From contig DATJVP010000020.1 of NCBI GenBank assembly GCA_035581425.1, positions 1 through 35,643 on the forward strand: a stretch of DNA of 35,643 nt, given 5' to 3'. The position numbers and the translations under genes were made by a program. Below, piece by piece: positions 23,438 to 32,164 of this stretch. The DNA is from DASZHJ01 sp035581425. GTDB lineage: Bacteria > Pseudomonadota > Alphaproteobacteria > ATCC43930 > CGMCC-115725. The notes under the pieces are model-generated. The model saw only the letters and a program-made list of their open reading frames with translations. It searched no databases and had not been told where the DNA came from. Within the stretch, counting starts at the first letter, position 1; each line of letters opens with the position of its first letter.

Positions 23438-24676
23438 CTATTTCAGGGTCTCCGCATACTCGAACTTGCACCCGATCGGCCCATCCGCCTTCACGACCTT
23501 GAAGCCGGACATAACCTTGAGGGTGGTGTCGCCGTTCGCGTCGAAGCTCCAGGTGCCATTGAGGCCCTTGAAGTCCTTCGTCGATGCGATGGCGGCGCGG
23601 ATCTTCTCGCGATCCTTCGCCCCTACCTTGTCGATCGCCTCGAGCGCGACCTCGGCGGCCTCCCAGGAGTAGAGCGCGTAGGAGGTCGGCTCGATCTTGT
23701 AGGCCTCTTTGTAGGCCTTGTAGACCTCGCCACCCTTTCCGGTCATCTGCTCGAAGGGCAGGCTCGCGAAGGTGATGCGCATGCCGACACCGAGAGCGGC
23801 ATCGCAAGTCGCAGCCTTCAACAGCTCTTCCTCATAAAGGCCGTCCGGACCCATGAAGCTGACCTTGGGCGCGAGCATCCCGAGATCTTTCATCTGCCGG
23901 ATGATGGTCTGCGCCCCGGTCTCGACGACGGCTCCCATGTAGACGAGGTCCGCACCGGAGGCCCTGATCTTCGTGAGGATCGGCTTTTGGTCGGGCTGCT
24001 TGTAGTCGATCCCCTCGTTGGCAACCACCGTGAGGCCGATCTTTTTCGCTTGTGCCTCGAACACGTCGGCGATGCCTTTGCCGTAGAGCTCCTGGTCGTT
24101 GAGGATGTAGACCTTCTTGAAGCCGAGCGCCTTGGCCCAATTCGCTCCCACCGTGCCCTGGATGTCGTCGGCCGGCGGTACGCGGAAGTAGCTCACGATC
24201 CCGAGCGGGCGGTAAATGTCGGGCTCGCCAGGAGCCGCACCGGCTTTCTTGGTGAGGCCGGGATAGGTGTTGGCGGGCGTCACCATCGCCAAGTGCGCGC
24301 GCTGCGTGATGGTCATCGAGACCTTTGCCGCGCCCGAATTGTAGGTGCCGATATAGACCATGGTATCGGCGTCGGCGATGGCCTTGTTGGCATTCTCCGC
24401 CTCCACCGCGCCATCCCACTTGCCGGTCTGCGGCGAGGCATCGTCGAGATTCACGACCTCGACGCAATAGCCGCCGGCCATGCCCTGATGCTGTTTTACG
24501 GCCAGATTGACGCCATTCTTCATTCCGGTTCCTTCCGGAAGCATGGCGCCCTGCAGGGGCCAACTCGTAAAGATCTTGATCTTGCCTTTGGAGCAATCGG
24601 CGGCATTCGCACCGAAAGAGATGCACGCTAGGGGCACTGACATAGCCATAAGGGCGAAAGCATTGGAGCGTTTCAT
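23438..24676 (-). CDS. livK: Branched-chain amino acid type ABC transporter binding protein LivK
   Basis: 412 aa from the ATG at 24676, which has GGAGG six bases upstream; an earlier start at 24691 has no such site. The signal peptide is KRSNAFALMAMSVPLA followed by a likely cleavage at GANA|AD. The mature protein follows the type I periplasmic binding fold of the Leu/Ile/Val family: KIKIFTSWPLQGAMLPEG, then MVYIGTYNSGAAKVSMTI, and KKVYILNDQELYGKGIADVFEAQAKK. The first gene of livK-livH-livMG-livF. Members of this family bind amino acids, amides, urea or aromatic compounds; the ligand here cannot be stated. Confidence 0.92.
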   Translation of the reverse strand: MKRSNAFALMAMSVPLACISFGANAADCSKGKIKIFTSWPLQGAMLPEGTGMKNGVNLAVKQHQGMAGGYCVEVVNLDDASPQTGKWDGAVEAENANKAIADADTMVYIGTYNSGAAKVSMTITQRAHLAMVTPANTYPGLTKKAGAAPGEPDIYRPLGIVSYFRVPPADDIQGTVGANWAKALGFKKVYILNDQELYGKGIADVFEAQAKKIGLTVVANEGIDYKQPDQKPILTKIRASGADLVYMGAVVETGAQTIIRQMKDLGMLAPKVSFMGPDGLYEEELLKAATCDAALGVGMRITFASLPFEQMTGKGGEVYKAYKEAYKIEPTSYALYSWEAAEVALEAIDKVGAKDREKIRAAIASTKDFKGLNGTWSFDANGDTTLKVMSGFKVVKADGPIGCKFEYAETLK

Positions 24677-24838
24677 CGGGTTCCTCCACACCTTGGGATT
24701 TAGCGGAATACGCTCTCACGAAGTAGTCAGGCTTATGAGCAAAAGAACGGAGTGCACAGTATTCAAAGCATGCTATCCGGCCTCACTGCCGGTTGCAATG
24801 AAATCACTGGCCTGAATTCTTTAATAACTGGATGCCTC

Positions 24839-24867
24839 CGGGCGCCGCGCTGCGGCCGCGGCGCCCG
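24839..24867 (-). terminator. GC-rich hairpin after cyoD
   Basis: An 11-bp perfect stem, CGGGCGCCGCG at 24839-24849 with CGCGGCGCCCG ending at 24867, loop of seven bases. It begins 12 bases after the cyoD stop on the minus strand. No T-run follows, so it may terminate with Rho help or protect the 3' end. The 160 bases between it and livK are more AT-rich and should hold the livK promoter. Confidence 0.6.
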
Positions 24868-24878
24868 TCGCGCGCGCC

Positions 24879-25247
24879 TCAATTCACGGGCATGGACATG
24901 GGCGAGTTGGCGTTGATGTTCGAGATGATCCAGATCGAGCCGCCAATGACGAGAAAAACGACCAGCACGCCAAAGGCAAGAGCCAGAATGTTGTTGGTGC
25001 TGTCGGCTCCGCTTCCGAGATGCAGGAAGAAGACGAGATGAACGCCGATCTGCGCGATCGCGAGCACGATCAACCCGACCGGGATGCCCGGAGCCCACAG
25101 CAAGCCGGTTTGCGATACGACGAAGGAAGCGATCGTCGCCACGATCGCCAAGCCCAGCCCCACCGTATAGGAGAGAATGTTGGCCGTGGACTCATGCTCT
25201 TCGACGCCCGGCGTGCGGTCGTCGTAGATGCGCTCTGGACGGTCCAT
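24879..25247 (-). CDS. cyoD: Cytochrome bo3 quinol oxidase subunit IV
   Basis: 122 aa from the ATG at 25247, which overlaps the cyoC stop by one base (TGATG). Three membrane helices are clear: LSYTVGLGLAIVATIASFVV, PVGLIVLAIAQIGVHLVFFLHL and ILALAFGVLVVFLVIGGSIWI. The QIGVHLVFFLHL segment is the family mark. CyoD is a small assembly or stability subunit of the oxidase in the inner membrane. It is the last gene of the operon; no cyoE (heme O synthase) follows. Confidence 0.92.
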   Translation of the reverse strand: MDRPERIYDDRTPGVEEHESTANILSYTVGLGLAIVATIASFVVSQTGLLWAPGIPVGLIVLAIAQIGVHLVFFLHLGSGADSTNNILALAFGVLVVFLVIGGSIWIISNINANSPMSMPVN

Positions 25248-25879
25248 CACGTGACTCCCATGAGATAAACGAGGGTCAGCACGCCAACCCAGACGATGTC
25301 GAGTGCGTGCCAGAAGAGGCTCCAGCACAAGAGGCGTCGCAGGACCGAGGCTCGCAGGCCCTTGCTCATCGTCTGCGCCACCATGTAGGCGAGCCAGAGC
25401 AGCCCTCCCGTGACGTGCACTCCGTGCGTCCCCACCAGCGTGAAGAAGCTCGAGAGGAACGCGCTGCGCTCGGGCCCGGCGCCGCGCGCGACCATGCCGG
25501 CGAATTCCGTGCACTCGATGAGGAGAAAGGCGCCACCGAGCACGAAGGTGAGGGCCGCGAAAAGGAAGAAGCGCGCGGGCTGTCGCCTTTCGGCAGAAAG
25601 CGCCCCAAGGCCGCAGGTGTAGCTCGAGAGCAGGAGGCACATCGTCTCGATGAAGACGCTGCGCAGGTTGAAGAGCTCCCGCCCCGACGGCCCGCCCGCG
25701 GTGTTGCCCGATAGGACCGCGTATGCGGCGAAGAGCGCCGCAAACATGATCATGTCGCTGAGGATGAAGATCCAGAATCCATAGGCGACGACGACGCGCG
25801 TCGGAGCCGGCCCGCCGCCGCCGCGCCCGCGCGCCTGCCCGGTCGGAACCTCTGCTGGGACGGTATCGATCGCGGTCAT
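25247..25879 (-). CDS. cyoC: Cytochrome bo3 quinol oxidase subunit III
   Basis: 210 aa from the ATG at 25879, overlapping the cyoB stop by four bases (ATGA); an upstream start would lie inside cyoB. After a short Gly-rich N-terminus come five membrane helices: VVAYGFWIFILSDMIMFAALFAAYAV (key FWIFILSD), TMCLLLSSYTCGLGAL, FFLFAALTFVLGGAFLLIE with its conserved Glu, FFTLVGTHGVHVTGGLLWL (key GTHGxHV) and LVWVGVL-type end (IVWVGVLTLVYLMG). It is a non-catalytic membrane subunit of the heme-copper oxidase. Confidence 0.93.
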   Translation of the reverse strand: MTAIDTVPAEVPTGQARGRGGGGPAPTRVVVAYGFWIFILSDMIMFAALFAAYAVLSGNTAGGPSGRELFNLRSVFIETMCLLLSSYTCGLGALSAERRQPARFFLFAALTFVLGGAFLLIECTEFAGMVARGAGPERSAFLSSFFTLVGTHGVHVTGGLLWLAYMVAQTMSKGLRASVLRRLLCWSLFWHALDIVWVGVLTLVYLMGVT

Positions 25880-27846
25880 GTGGACCGCCTCTGGCCCGAA
25901 CGAGCGCGCTCGAATTGCGCAATCTCCGCGGGGGAGATTTCGCGCTCGCGGTCGTCGATCCAGCCGAAGGCCAAGACCGCGATCGCCGCGGCGATCAGGC
26001 CCACGAGCACCATCCACCAGATGTGCCAGATCAACGCAAAGCCGGTGATTGTCGCAAAAAAGGCCGTGACGATCCCAATCGGGCTGTTGCGCGGCATCTC
26101 TATGGCCTCACGCGGCGGCTCAGCCGGCACTTGACCCGCGTGCTTCATTTGCCAGAAGGCGTCGATCGTCTCGATCTTGGGCAGCGCGGCGAAATTGTAG
26201 GGCGGCGGCGGCGAGGCCGTCGACCACTCCAAGGTTCGTCCGTTCCAGGGGTCTCCCGTGAGGTCTCGGCGCTGATCGCGCGTGCGAATGCTGACGTAGA
26301 GCTGCGCGATTTGGCAGAGGATGCCGACGAGGATGACGACGGCCCCGAGCTCCGCGACGAGCAGCAGCGGCCGCCAGCTCGGATCGGCGATGTGCTGGAG
26401 ACGCCGCGTCATGCCCATGAGGCCCAGCACGTAGAGCGGCGTGAAGGCGAGATAAAAACCCACGAGCCAGCACCAGAAGCTGGCTTTGCCGAGACGCTCG
26501 TCGAGGGTGAAGCCGAATACTTTCGGGAACCAGTAATTGTAGCCGGCGAGCACGCCGAAGAGGACGCCGCCGATGATGACGTTGTGGAAGTGCGCGACGA
26601 GGAAGGCGCTATTGTGCAGCACGAAATCGACCGGAGGCACCGCCAGCAGCACGCCGGTCAGCCCGCCGATGACGAAGGTGACCATGAAGCCTACCGTGAA
26701 GAGGATCGGGGTCGTGAACACGACCCGGCCTCGGTACATCGTGAAGAGCCAGTTGAACACCTTGACGCCGGTTGGCACCGCGATGATCGACGACATGATG
26801 CCGAAGATGGCGTTCACGTTCGCTCCGGCTCCCATGGTGAAGAAGTGATGCAGCCAGACCATGAGGGAGAGGACGCAGATCCCGAGGGTCGCCAAGACCA
26901 TGGAGCGATAGCTGAACAGCCCCTTGCCGGAGAAGGTCGCGACGACTTCGGAGAAGATGCCGAAGGCCGGCAGGATGAGGATGTAGACCTCGGGGTGACC
27001 CCATGCCCAGAAGAGGTTGACGTACATCATGGGATTGCCGCCGCCGTCGTTCGTGAAGAAGTGCATGCCGAGATAGCGGTCGAGCAGCAGCATCACGAAG
27101 GTCGCGGTGAGGATCGGGAAGACCGCGACGATCATCATGTTCACGGCCAAGGAGGTCCAGCAGAAGACCGGCATGCGAAAATAGGTCATGCCCGGGGCAC
27201 GTAACTTGAGGATCGTCGTCACGAAATTGACCCCCGTGAGCAGCGTCCCGATGCCGGAGATCTGCAGTGACCAGAGATAATAGTCGACGCCGACGTCCGG
27301 CGAGAATGCGAGCTCGGAGAGCGGCGGATAGTTCCACCAGCTCGTGCGCGCGAAATTGCCGATGACCAGAGACATATTCACCAGCAGCGCGCCGGTGCAG
27401 GTGAGCCAGAAGCTGACGGAGTTCAGCGTCGGAAAAGCCACATCGCGCACGCCGAGCTGCAATGGCACGACGAAGTTCATGAGCCCGATCACGAGCGGCA
27501 TCGCCACGAAGAAGATCATGATCGTGCCGTGCGCCGAGAAAATCTGATTGTAGTGATCGGGCGGCAGGTATCCCTGCGCGTCTCCGATCGCGATCGCCTG
27601 CTGCGTCCGCATCATGATCGCGTCGGCAAAGCCGCGCAGCAGCATGACGAGCCCGAGCGTCATATACATGACGCCGATGCGCTTGTGATCGACGCTCGTG
27701 ATCCACTCGTTCCAGAGATAAGGCCACCAGCCCTTGACGGTGATGAACCCCAGTACCGCCAGAATGACGAGGACGACGACGATCGCACTCACCAGGGGCA
27801 GCGGCTCGTTGAAGGGGATCGCCGACCAGGTGAGTCTGCCGAGCAT
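25876..27846 (-). CDS. cyoB: Cytochrome bo3 quinol oxidase subunit I
   Basis: 656 aa. The catalytic heme-copper subunit. All key residues are present at the same numbers as in E. coli CyoB: heme b ligands His106 and His421, heme o ligand His419, CuB ligands His284 (in WGHPEVY with Glu286 and Tyr288), His333 and His334. The quinol-site residues Arg71, Asp75, His98 and Gln101 are also kept, so it is a quinol and not a cytochrome c oxidase. It reduces O2 to water and pumps protons across the inner membrane. The start is two bases after the cyoA stop, with GGAGG in the cyoA 3' end. Confidence 0.97.
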   Translation of the reverse strand: MLGRLTWSAIPFNEPLPLVSAIVVVLVILAVLGFITVKGWWPYLWNEWITSVDHKRIGVMYMTLGLVMLLRGFADAIMMRTQQAIAIGDAQGYLPPDHYNQIFSAHGTIMIFFVAMPLVIGLMNFVVPLQLGVRDVAFPTLNSVSFWLTCTGALLVNMSLVIGNFARTSWWNYPPLSELAFSPDVGVDYYLWSLQISGIGTLLTGVNFVTTILKLRAPGMTYFRMPVFCWTSLAVNMMIVAVFPILTATFVMLLLDRYLGMHFFTNDGGGNPMMYVNLFWAWGHPEVYILILPAFGIFSEVVATFSGKGLFSYRSMVLATLGICVLSLMVWLHHFFTMGAGANVNAIFGIMSSIIAVPTGVKVFNWLFTMYRGRVVFTTPILFTVGFMVTFVIGGLTGVLLAVPPVDFVLHNSAFLVAHFHNVIIGGVLFGVLAGYNYWFPKVFGFTLDERLGKASFWCWLVGFYLAFTPLYVLGLMGMTRRLQHIADPSWRPLLLVAELGAVVILVGILCQIAQLYVSIRTRDQRRDLTGDPWNGRTLEWSTASPPPPYNFAALPKIETIDAFWQMKHAGQVPAEPPREAIEMPRNSPIGIVTAFFATITGFALIWHIWWMVLVGLIAAAIAVLAFGWIDDREREISPAEIAQFERARSGQRRST

Positions 27847-27848
27847 TG

Positions 27849-28742
27849 TCAGCCTCCGTGTTGGTGCGAGGAGCCCGGCTCGTCCGCACCTGAGAGCGTG
27901 CGCTCGATGATGTGCTGGAACATATCGGGCGCCACCGTCCTATAGGTCGACGGCGGCACCGCCTTGCTCGGCTTCGCGAGCGCGGCGTAGCTGGCATCGT
28001 CGAGCGCCGGCCCCGTGCCGCGGGCGCGTGCCACCCAGGCATCGAAGTCACCCGGCGGCACCGCCCGCGCCACAAATCGCATGTCGGAGAATCCGTCGCC
28101 GCTGAAATTCGCGGAGAAGCCGGCATAGTCGCCGGGCTGGTCCGAGAGCAGATTGAGCTGGGTGGTCATCCCGCCCATCGCATAGACCTGGCCGCCCAGT
28201 TGCGGCACGAAGAACGAGTTCATCACGGTCGCGGAGGTGATCTGGAGCCGGATCGGCTTGCCCGCGGGAATCACCATCTCGTTGACCGCAGCGACTCCCT
28301 GGTCGGGGTAGATGAAGAGCCATTTCCAATCGAGCGCCACCACATCGATCTTTACGGGGTCGCCTTTGCCGGAAATCGGCGTCCGCGGATCGAGCTCGTG
28401 CGAGCCGATCCAGATCACTCCGCCGAGCAGGATCACGATCAGCACCGGAATCGACCAAAGCACGAACTCGAGCCGCCCCTCATAGGACTGGTCCCAACTG
28501 CGGCTCGCGCGTGGATTGGAGGATCTGTACCACCACGCGAACCCCAGCGTGGCAACAATGACAGGCACCACGACCACGAGCATGATCGCCGTCGAATTGA
28601 CCATGAGCAGTCGTTCGGCCGACGCGATCGGCCCGCGCGGATCCAGGATTCCAGTCTGCTGACACGAGGCGACGAGGAGCGCCGTGCAGAGGATCCCCAT
28701 GCGGATCAGGCCAGGGTTCCGGCGCCGAGGACCGAGTTGCAT
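27849..28742 (-). CDS. cyoA: Cytochrome bo3 quinol oxidase subunit II (lipoprotein)
   Basis: 297 aa from the ATG at 28742 with GGGAGCAGG upstream; a GTG at 28763 is an alternative. It has a lipoprotein signal with lipobox LVASC (Cys27), two membrane helices (IMLVVVVPVIVATLGFAWWY and FVLWSIPVLIVILLGGVIWI) and a periplasmic cupredoxin-like domain with VIPAGKPIRLQITSATVMNSFFVP (key TSxxVxNSFxxP). The Cys/His CuA ligands of cytochrome c oxidases are absent (FSANFSGDGFSDM at that place), which agrees with a quinol donor. It is the first gene of cyoABCD. Confidence 0.95.
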   Translation of the reverse strand: MQLGPRRRNPGLIRMGILCTALLVASCQQTGILDPRGPIASAERLLMVNSTAIMLVVVVPVIVATLGFAWWYRSSNPRASRSWDQSYEGRLEFVLWSIPVLIVILLGGVIWIGSHELDPRTPISGKGDPVKIDVVALDWKWLFIYPDQGVAAVNEMVIPAGKPIRLQITSATVMNSFFVPQLGGQVYAMGGMTTQLNLLSDQPGDYAGFSANFSGDGFSDMRFVARAVPPGDFDAWVARARGTGPALDDASYAALAKPSKAVPPSTYRTVAPDMFQHIIERTLSGADEPGSSHQHGG

Positions 28743-28867
28743 TGGCCCTGCTCCCTCGTTCACGTCAATTTCTCAAGCGGCGGAAAAGGAACTGTTCTGG
28801 AGATACCACCTGAAGGATCGAACAGGAACTGCCGTCCAAGGCGCTCAGCGGGAGCGCCGTCGATGAG

Positions 28868-28897
28868 CGGCGGGGCGTACGTCATTACGCCCCGCCG
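28868..28897 (-). terminator. GC-rich hairpin after the arylsulfatase gene
   Basis: A perfect 12-bp stem: CGGCGGGGCGTA at 28868-28879 with TACGCCCCGCCG at 28886-28897, six-base loop. It lies 11 bases after the sulfatase stop on the minus strand. No T-run follows. It should separate the sulfatase transcript from cyoABCD, whose promoter would then lie in 28743-28867. Confidence 0.65.
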
Positions 28898-28908
28898 GAT
28901 CGTCGGAA

Positions 28909-30657
28909 CTACTGACCCTCGTGCATCTTCATCATTTGCTCGATTTTCTCTTTGACCTGCTGAAGATTGAACGATGCACCCGGCTGCATGGGCGGGAAGT
29001 CTATGAAGGTCTGCGCAGCAGCGGCCACGGTTTGCTGCACTTGGACGAAGCGCCAGAACTCGCGAGCCATGAATTCGTTCATATACCCGCCGCCCGATTG
29101 GTTTAGGGACTCGCCTCGGATCGACGGGGTTCGCTCGAAGGGATCCCATCGCAGATTGACCATGGTCGGCATGTCCGTGGTCACCTTTTCTCCGGGCCAG
29201 CCGAAGGGTTGCTGGTAGAACTGGAACTTGAAGTCGTCGACGCGAAGCGCACCAAGCTGCGATTCTCCGAAATAGAAGATCTCGTGGCGCGCCGAGGGAC
29301 CTTTCCCGGTCAGGACATCCATCTGGTTGTAGCCGTCCAGATGATTCTTGTACGTCTGACCATTGATGGTCACACCTTGCAGCAACTGCTGCGTAATGTT
29401 CGGGTTGCCCGCGGCCGCAACGAGCGTGGGGAGCCAGTCCAGGCCCGAGAAGATGCCGTTCTCGACGGATCCCGGCTTGATCTTGCCGGGCCAACGAGCA
29501 ATGCAGGGCACGCGGAAGCCGCCTTCGAACACCGTGCCCTTGGTGGCGCGAAACGGCGTCATGCCACCGTCCGGCCATGTGAAGACTTCCGCGCCATTGT
29601 CGGTCGTGAAGACCACGATGGTGTTGTCGGCGACGCCGATATCGTCGAGGTGCTTCAGGAGATCGCCGATGTTGTCGTCCATCTGCGCCATCCCGGCTTC
29701 CTCAAGACCGAAGTTGCTCTGGGGCGTCATCTTCCCCTGGTACTTTTGCGAGAGGTAAGTGAACACGTGCATGCGCGTGGTGTTGTGCCAGATGAAGAAC
29801 GGTTTTCCCGCCTGTTTCGCCTGATCCATGAATCGCTTGCTGTTCTCGACCAGAACTTCGTCGAAAGTCTCCATGTCGTACTTGGCGTCTTTGCCCTTCT
29901 GCCACATCTGGTGATCGCCGGTCATGTCGCGGAAGGGCTTCAAGGGACCTTCGTCGACGATCCGCTGCTTGCCGACCTTCCCCCAGCGCGGCATCACCGT
30001 GGCGTCGTCGACGTCGGTCGCATAGGAATGAACGAGATTGCGCGGTCCGTATTTGTCGATCCAATCCTGCGGATAGTCGAACCAATATGGATCCGACATG
30101 GCGTCCAGGTGATACAGGTAACCGAAGAACTCGTCGAAGCCATGGAGGGTCGGCAAATACCTATTGAGGTCGCCGAGATGGTTCTTGCCGAACTGGCCGG
30201 TGGCGTAGCCCATCGATTTGAGAATGAGTGCCGTGCTGACGCACTGGTCCGGCATCCCGACCTCGGCGCCGGCCTGCCCCACCGTCGTCAGGCCCGTGCG
30301 CAGCGGTATCTGCCCGGTGATGAAGTTAGCGCGGCCGGCCGTGCAACTCGCTTCCGCATAGTAGTCGGTAAAGATCATCCCTTCGGCCGCAAGCTTGTCG
30401 AGGTTCGGCGTCTTGCCGGACATGATGCCTCGGTGATAGGCGCCGATATTGAACCATCCGATGTCGTCGCCCATGATCACGAGGATATTTGGCCGGGCAC
30501 CCGACGGCGCCGCCGCTTGCGTTTGGGCCTGTGCGCTCTTGATGGCCGATCCCAACGCGAAAGTCGCAGCAAGCGAGGTGCTCGCGAGCAGGACGTTGCG
30601 GCGATTGAGTTCGCCAGTCTTCGGCTCTGGCTTTTGCTCGTTATCTTGTGCAGACAT
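28909..30657 (-). CDS. Exported arylsulfatase (formylglycine-type)
   Basis: 582 aa from the ATG at 30657 with AAAGGAGGG eight bases upstream. The N-terminus is a twin-arginine-like signal (LNRRNVLLAST, Arg19-Arg20, then a hydrophobic stretch ending SAQA), so export through Tat is likely. The sulfatase domain begins at PNILVIMGDDIGW with metal-binding Asp64 and Asp65. The nucleophile motif is CTAGR (105-109) followed by ANFITGQ; Cys105 would be converted to formylglycine. It fits the relaxed Cys-x-(Pro/Ala)-x-Arg pattern and not the common CxPSR. TDNGAEVFTWPDGG is the second metal-site region. It hydrolyses sulfate esters in the periplasm; substrate unknown. No maturase gene is in the window. 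Confidence 0.9.
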   Translation of the reverse strand: MSAQDNEQKPEPKTGELNRRNVLLASTSLAATFALGSAIKSAQAQTQAAAPSGARPNILVIMGDDIGWFNIGAYHRGIMSGKTPNLDKLAAEGMIFTDYYAEASCTAGRANFITGQIPLRTGLTTVGQAGAEVGMPDQCVSTALILKSMGYATGQFGKNHLGDLNRYLPTLHGFDEFFGYLYHLDAMSDPYWFDYPQDWIDKYGPRNLVHSYATDVDDATVMPRWGKVGKQRIVDEGPLKPFRDMTGDHQMWQKGKDAKYDMETFDEVLVENSKRFMDQAKQAGKPFFIWHNTTRMHVFTYLSQKYQGKMTPQSNFGLEEAGMAQMDDNIGDLLKHLDDIGVADNTIVVFTTDNGAEVFTWPDGGMTPFRATKGTVFEGGFRVPCIARWPGKIKPGSVENGIFSGLDWLPTLVAAAGNPNITQQLLQGVTINGQTYKNHLDGYNQMDVLTGKGPSARHEIFYFGESQLGALRVDDFKFQFYQQPFGWPGEKVTTDMPTMVNLRWDPFERTPSIRGESLNQSGGGYMNEFMAREFWRFVQVQQTVAAAAQTFIDFPPMQPGASFNLQQVKEKIEQMMKMHEGQ

Positions 30658-31126
30658 TGACTTCGACCCTCCTTTGATAAGGCACCTGAAAGCCATGATG
30701 GAGCACGGCCACCACCCCGGACGCATCTATCGCGGTTGACCGTGGCGCCTGCAGTGCTCCATCGGAAGTTGATTACAGAAAAACTTGGCTCGTTTGTTCG
30801 GGGGCTGACGTGTGGGAAAGGTCCGACGTTACTCGGCGCCTGCTGTGGACAATGCGAATTAAAGAGATTCTTAGAACGAGGCGCCCGGGCGTAAATCGGG
30901 TGAAGACCCTAAGTCGCAATCGATTCACCATGACTGGGAAAACTGCGTTTCGCCCGCCCGAGGGAAGTGCTCCGGATCCTTGTCGAATTCTCGCCTTCGG
31001 ATCGACCCTTTCCGGCGCGGACGCTTTCACGATTCCGCGAGCCGAACTCGCGACACGATCGCCGCCGCCTCAGGACGTCCGGGCGCTGAGATCCGCCCCT
31101 ATCGCTAGAGTCGGCTGGGTCGGTAT
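30658..31126. other. Intergenic region without a supported gene
   Basis: 469 bases between the arylsulfatase start and the end of the next minus-strand gene. It should hold the sulfatase promoter near 30690-30870, where the sequence becomes more AT-rich. I see no ORF that reads as protein, no tRNA and no clear hairpin terminator. I cannot assign operator sites. Confidence 0.5.
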
Positions 31127-31534
31127 TTACCGTGCGAGGCACGCTCCGAACGCGACGACGACGGTCCGATCGCCGACGACGGTGAAGCTGATCTTGCCGT
31201 TGCTCTCGCCCACCGCGGCACTCCAACCCTGCGCATTGTCGACCCCGCCGAGAAGCAGGAGTCCGGATTGGTGATCGACGCGCTCGATCTTGGTCGTTCG
31301 CGGCGTTGCCGCTCCCGTTTCGGTCACGACCTTCTGGGCCACATCCACGGTGAAGAACTGCGGTGCATTGACGGATTGCGCGGACTCGCGCGCACAGTTC
31401 TGTCCCGGCACACACGAGGCCACATCGACGATCGAGCAAAGAAACGGCTTCGATCCATCGAAATCGGCTGCCTCCGCGGCGATCGGAAGGGCCAGCGCGA
31501 CGGCCGCAGAGAAGACGGAAGCGGCAACTCTCAT
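31127..31534 (-). CDS. Exported protein of unknown function
   Basis: 135 aa from the ATG at 31534, preceded by GGGGGAGA. The signal peptide is MRVAASVFSAAVALALPIAAEA, with likely cleavage just after EAA or AEA. The mature part opens DFDGSKPFLCSIVDVASC and has four Cys (33, 41, 47, 132), which could form disulfides in the periplasm. Alternating hydrophobic stretches such as GLLLLGGV and ISFTVVGDRTVVVAFG suggest a beta-rich fold. I do not recognise a named family. It is the last gene in a run of five small exported proteins on the minus strand. Confidence 0.78.
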   Translation of the reverse strand: MRVAASVFSAAVALALPIAAEAADFDGSKPFLCSIVDVASCVPGQNCARESAQSVNAPQFFTVDVAQKVVTETGAATPRTTKIERVDHQSGLLLLGGVDNAQGWSAAVGESNGKISFTVVGDRTVVVAFGACLAR

Positions 31535-31557
31535 CGTTCTATCTCCCCCGGGGATCG

Positions 31558-32025
31558 TCAATTTACGGAATAGCCGCGCCCCGTGAGGCAGGCGCTGTCC
31601 GCACGCAAATAGGACGAGCGCTGGGCGTAGTAGGCAGAGGTCTGCTGATCCGCGGAGTATTCCTGCTCCTGCGCCCAACGATTGCGTCGGATTCCGCCGA
31701 AGAGTCCGCCAACGAGGGCGCCGATCGCGGCTCCCTTTCCGGCGTTTCCGCCGATCGCGCCGCCGATCGCGCCGATCGCACCACCGCCGAGCGCGCCGCC
31801 GAAGAGCCCGGGCGGAGGCGGCGAGGAGACTTGGGGGATCGGTGGGGGGAGCGTTGGATCGAACCCGGTCTGCTCCGTGGCCCAGCGGCTACACTCATAG
31901 GTGTCGCGCTGCTGCTGCTCCGCGCTCTGACCCTTGGCGGGATAGACGTACATCTGCTGCGCTGCGGCGGAGCCGACCATCATCAGCATCAAAATGCCGG
32001 CGGCGAATAGCGATCGAGCTGACAT
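31558..32025 (-). CDS. Glycine-zipper outer-surface protein
   Basis: 155 aa. A signal peptide (MSARSLFAAGILMLMMVGSAAA, cleavage before QQ) is followed by YVYPAKGQSAEQQQRDTYEC, a conserved opening with WATEQTGFDP, a Pro-rich stretch, and a Gly/Ala zipper (about 73-112, GGALGGGAIGAIGGAIGG pattern), then a Gln/Tyr-rich tail ending ACLTGRGYSVN. Proteins with this layout are known glycine-zipper family members thought to sit in or under the outer membrane. The zipper would insert as a tight helical hairpin. Function is not established. The gene follows the SYLF gene by 139 bases. Confidence 0.82.
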   Translation of the reverse strand: MSARSLFAAGILMLMMVGSAAAQQMYVYPAKGQSAEQQQRDTYECSRWATEQTGFDPTLPPPIPQVSSPPPPGLFGGALGGGAIGAIGGAIGGNAGKGAAIGALVGGLFGGIRRNRWAQEQEYSADQQTSAYYAQRSSYLRADSACLTGRGYSVN

Positions 32026-32164
32026 GCATTTCCCCCGTGCGTCGGCGCCGGTCGATTGGCGCGTCCCTCGCTCGACGACTCAACTAGGGCGCGGATGCGA
32101 GCCTTCAACGGATCGCGTGGCTGTCGCCAACGTTACGGAGGACATCCCATGCCCGCTTCCCGTG

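Noticed and set aside
25915..27204. Long open frame on the + strand opposite cyoB (429 codons)
   Set aside because: The minus strand encodes a complete cyoB with every ligand residue; the opposite frame gives Asp/Glu/His/Arg-rich noise.
29209..30660. Long open frame on the + strand opposite the arylsulfatase (483 codons)
   Set aside because: It mirrors a sulfatase with a start, ribosome-binding site, signal and catalytic motif; the mirrored frame shows no motif.
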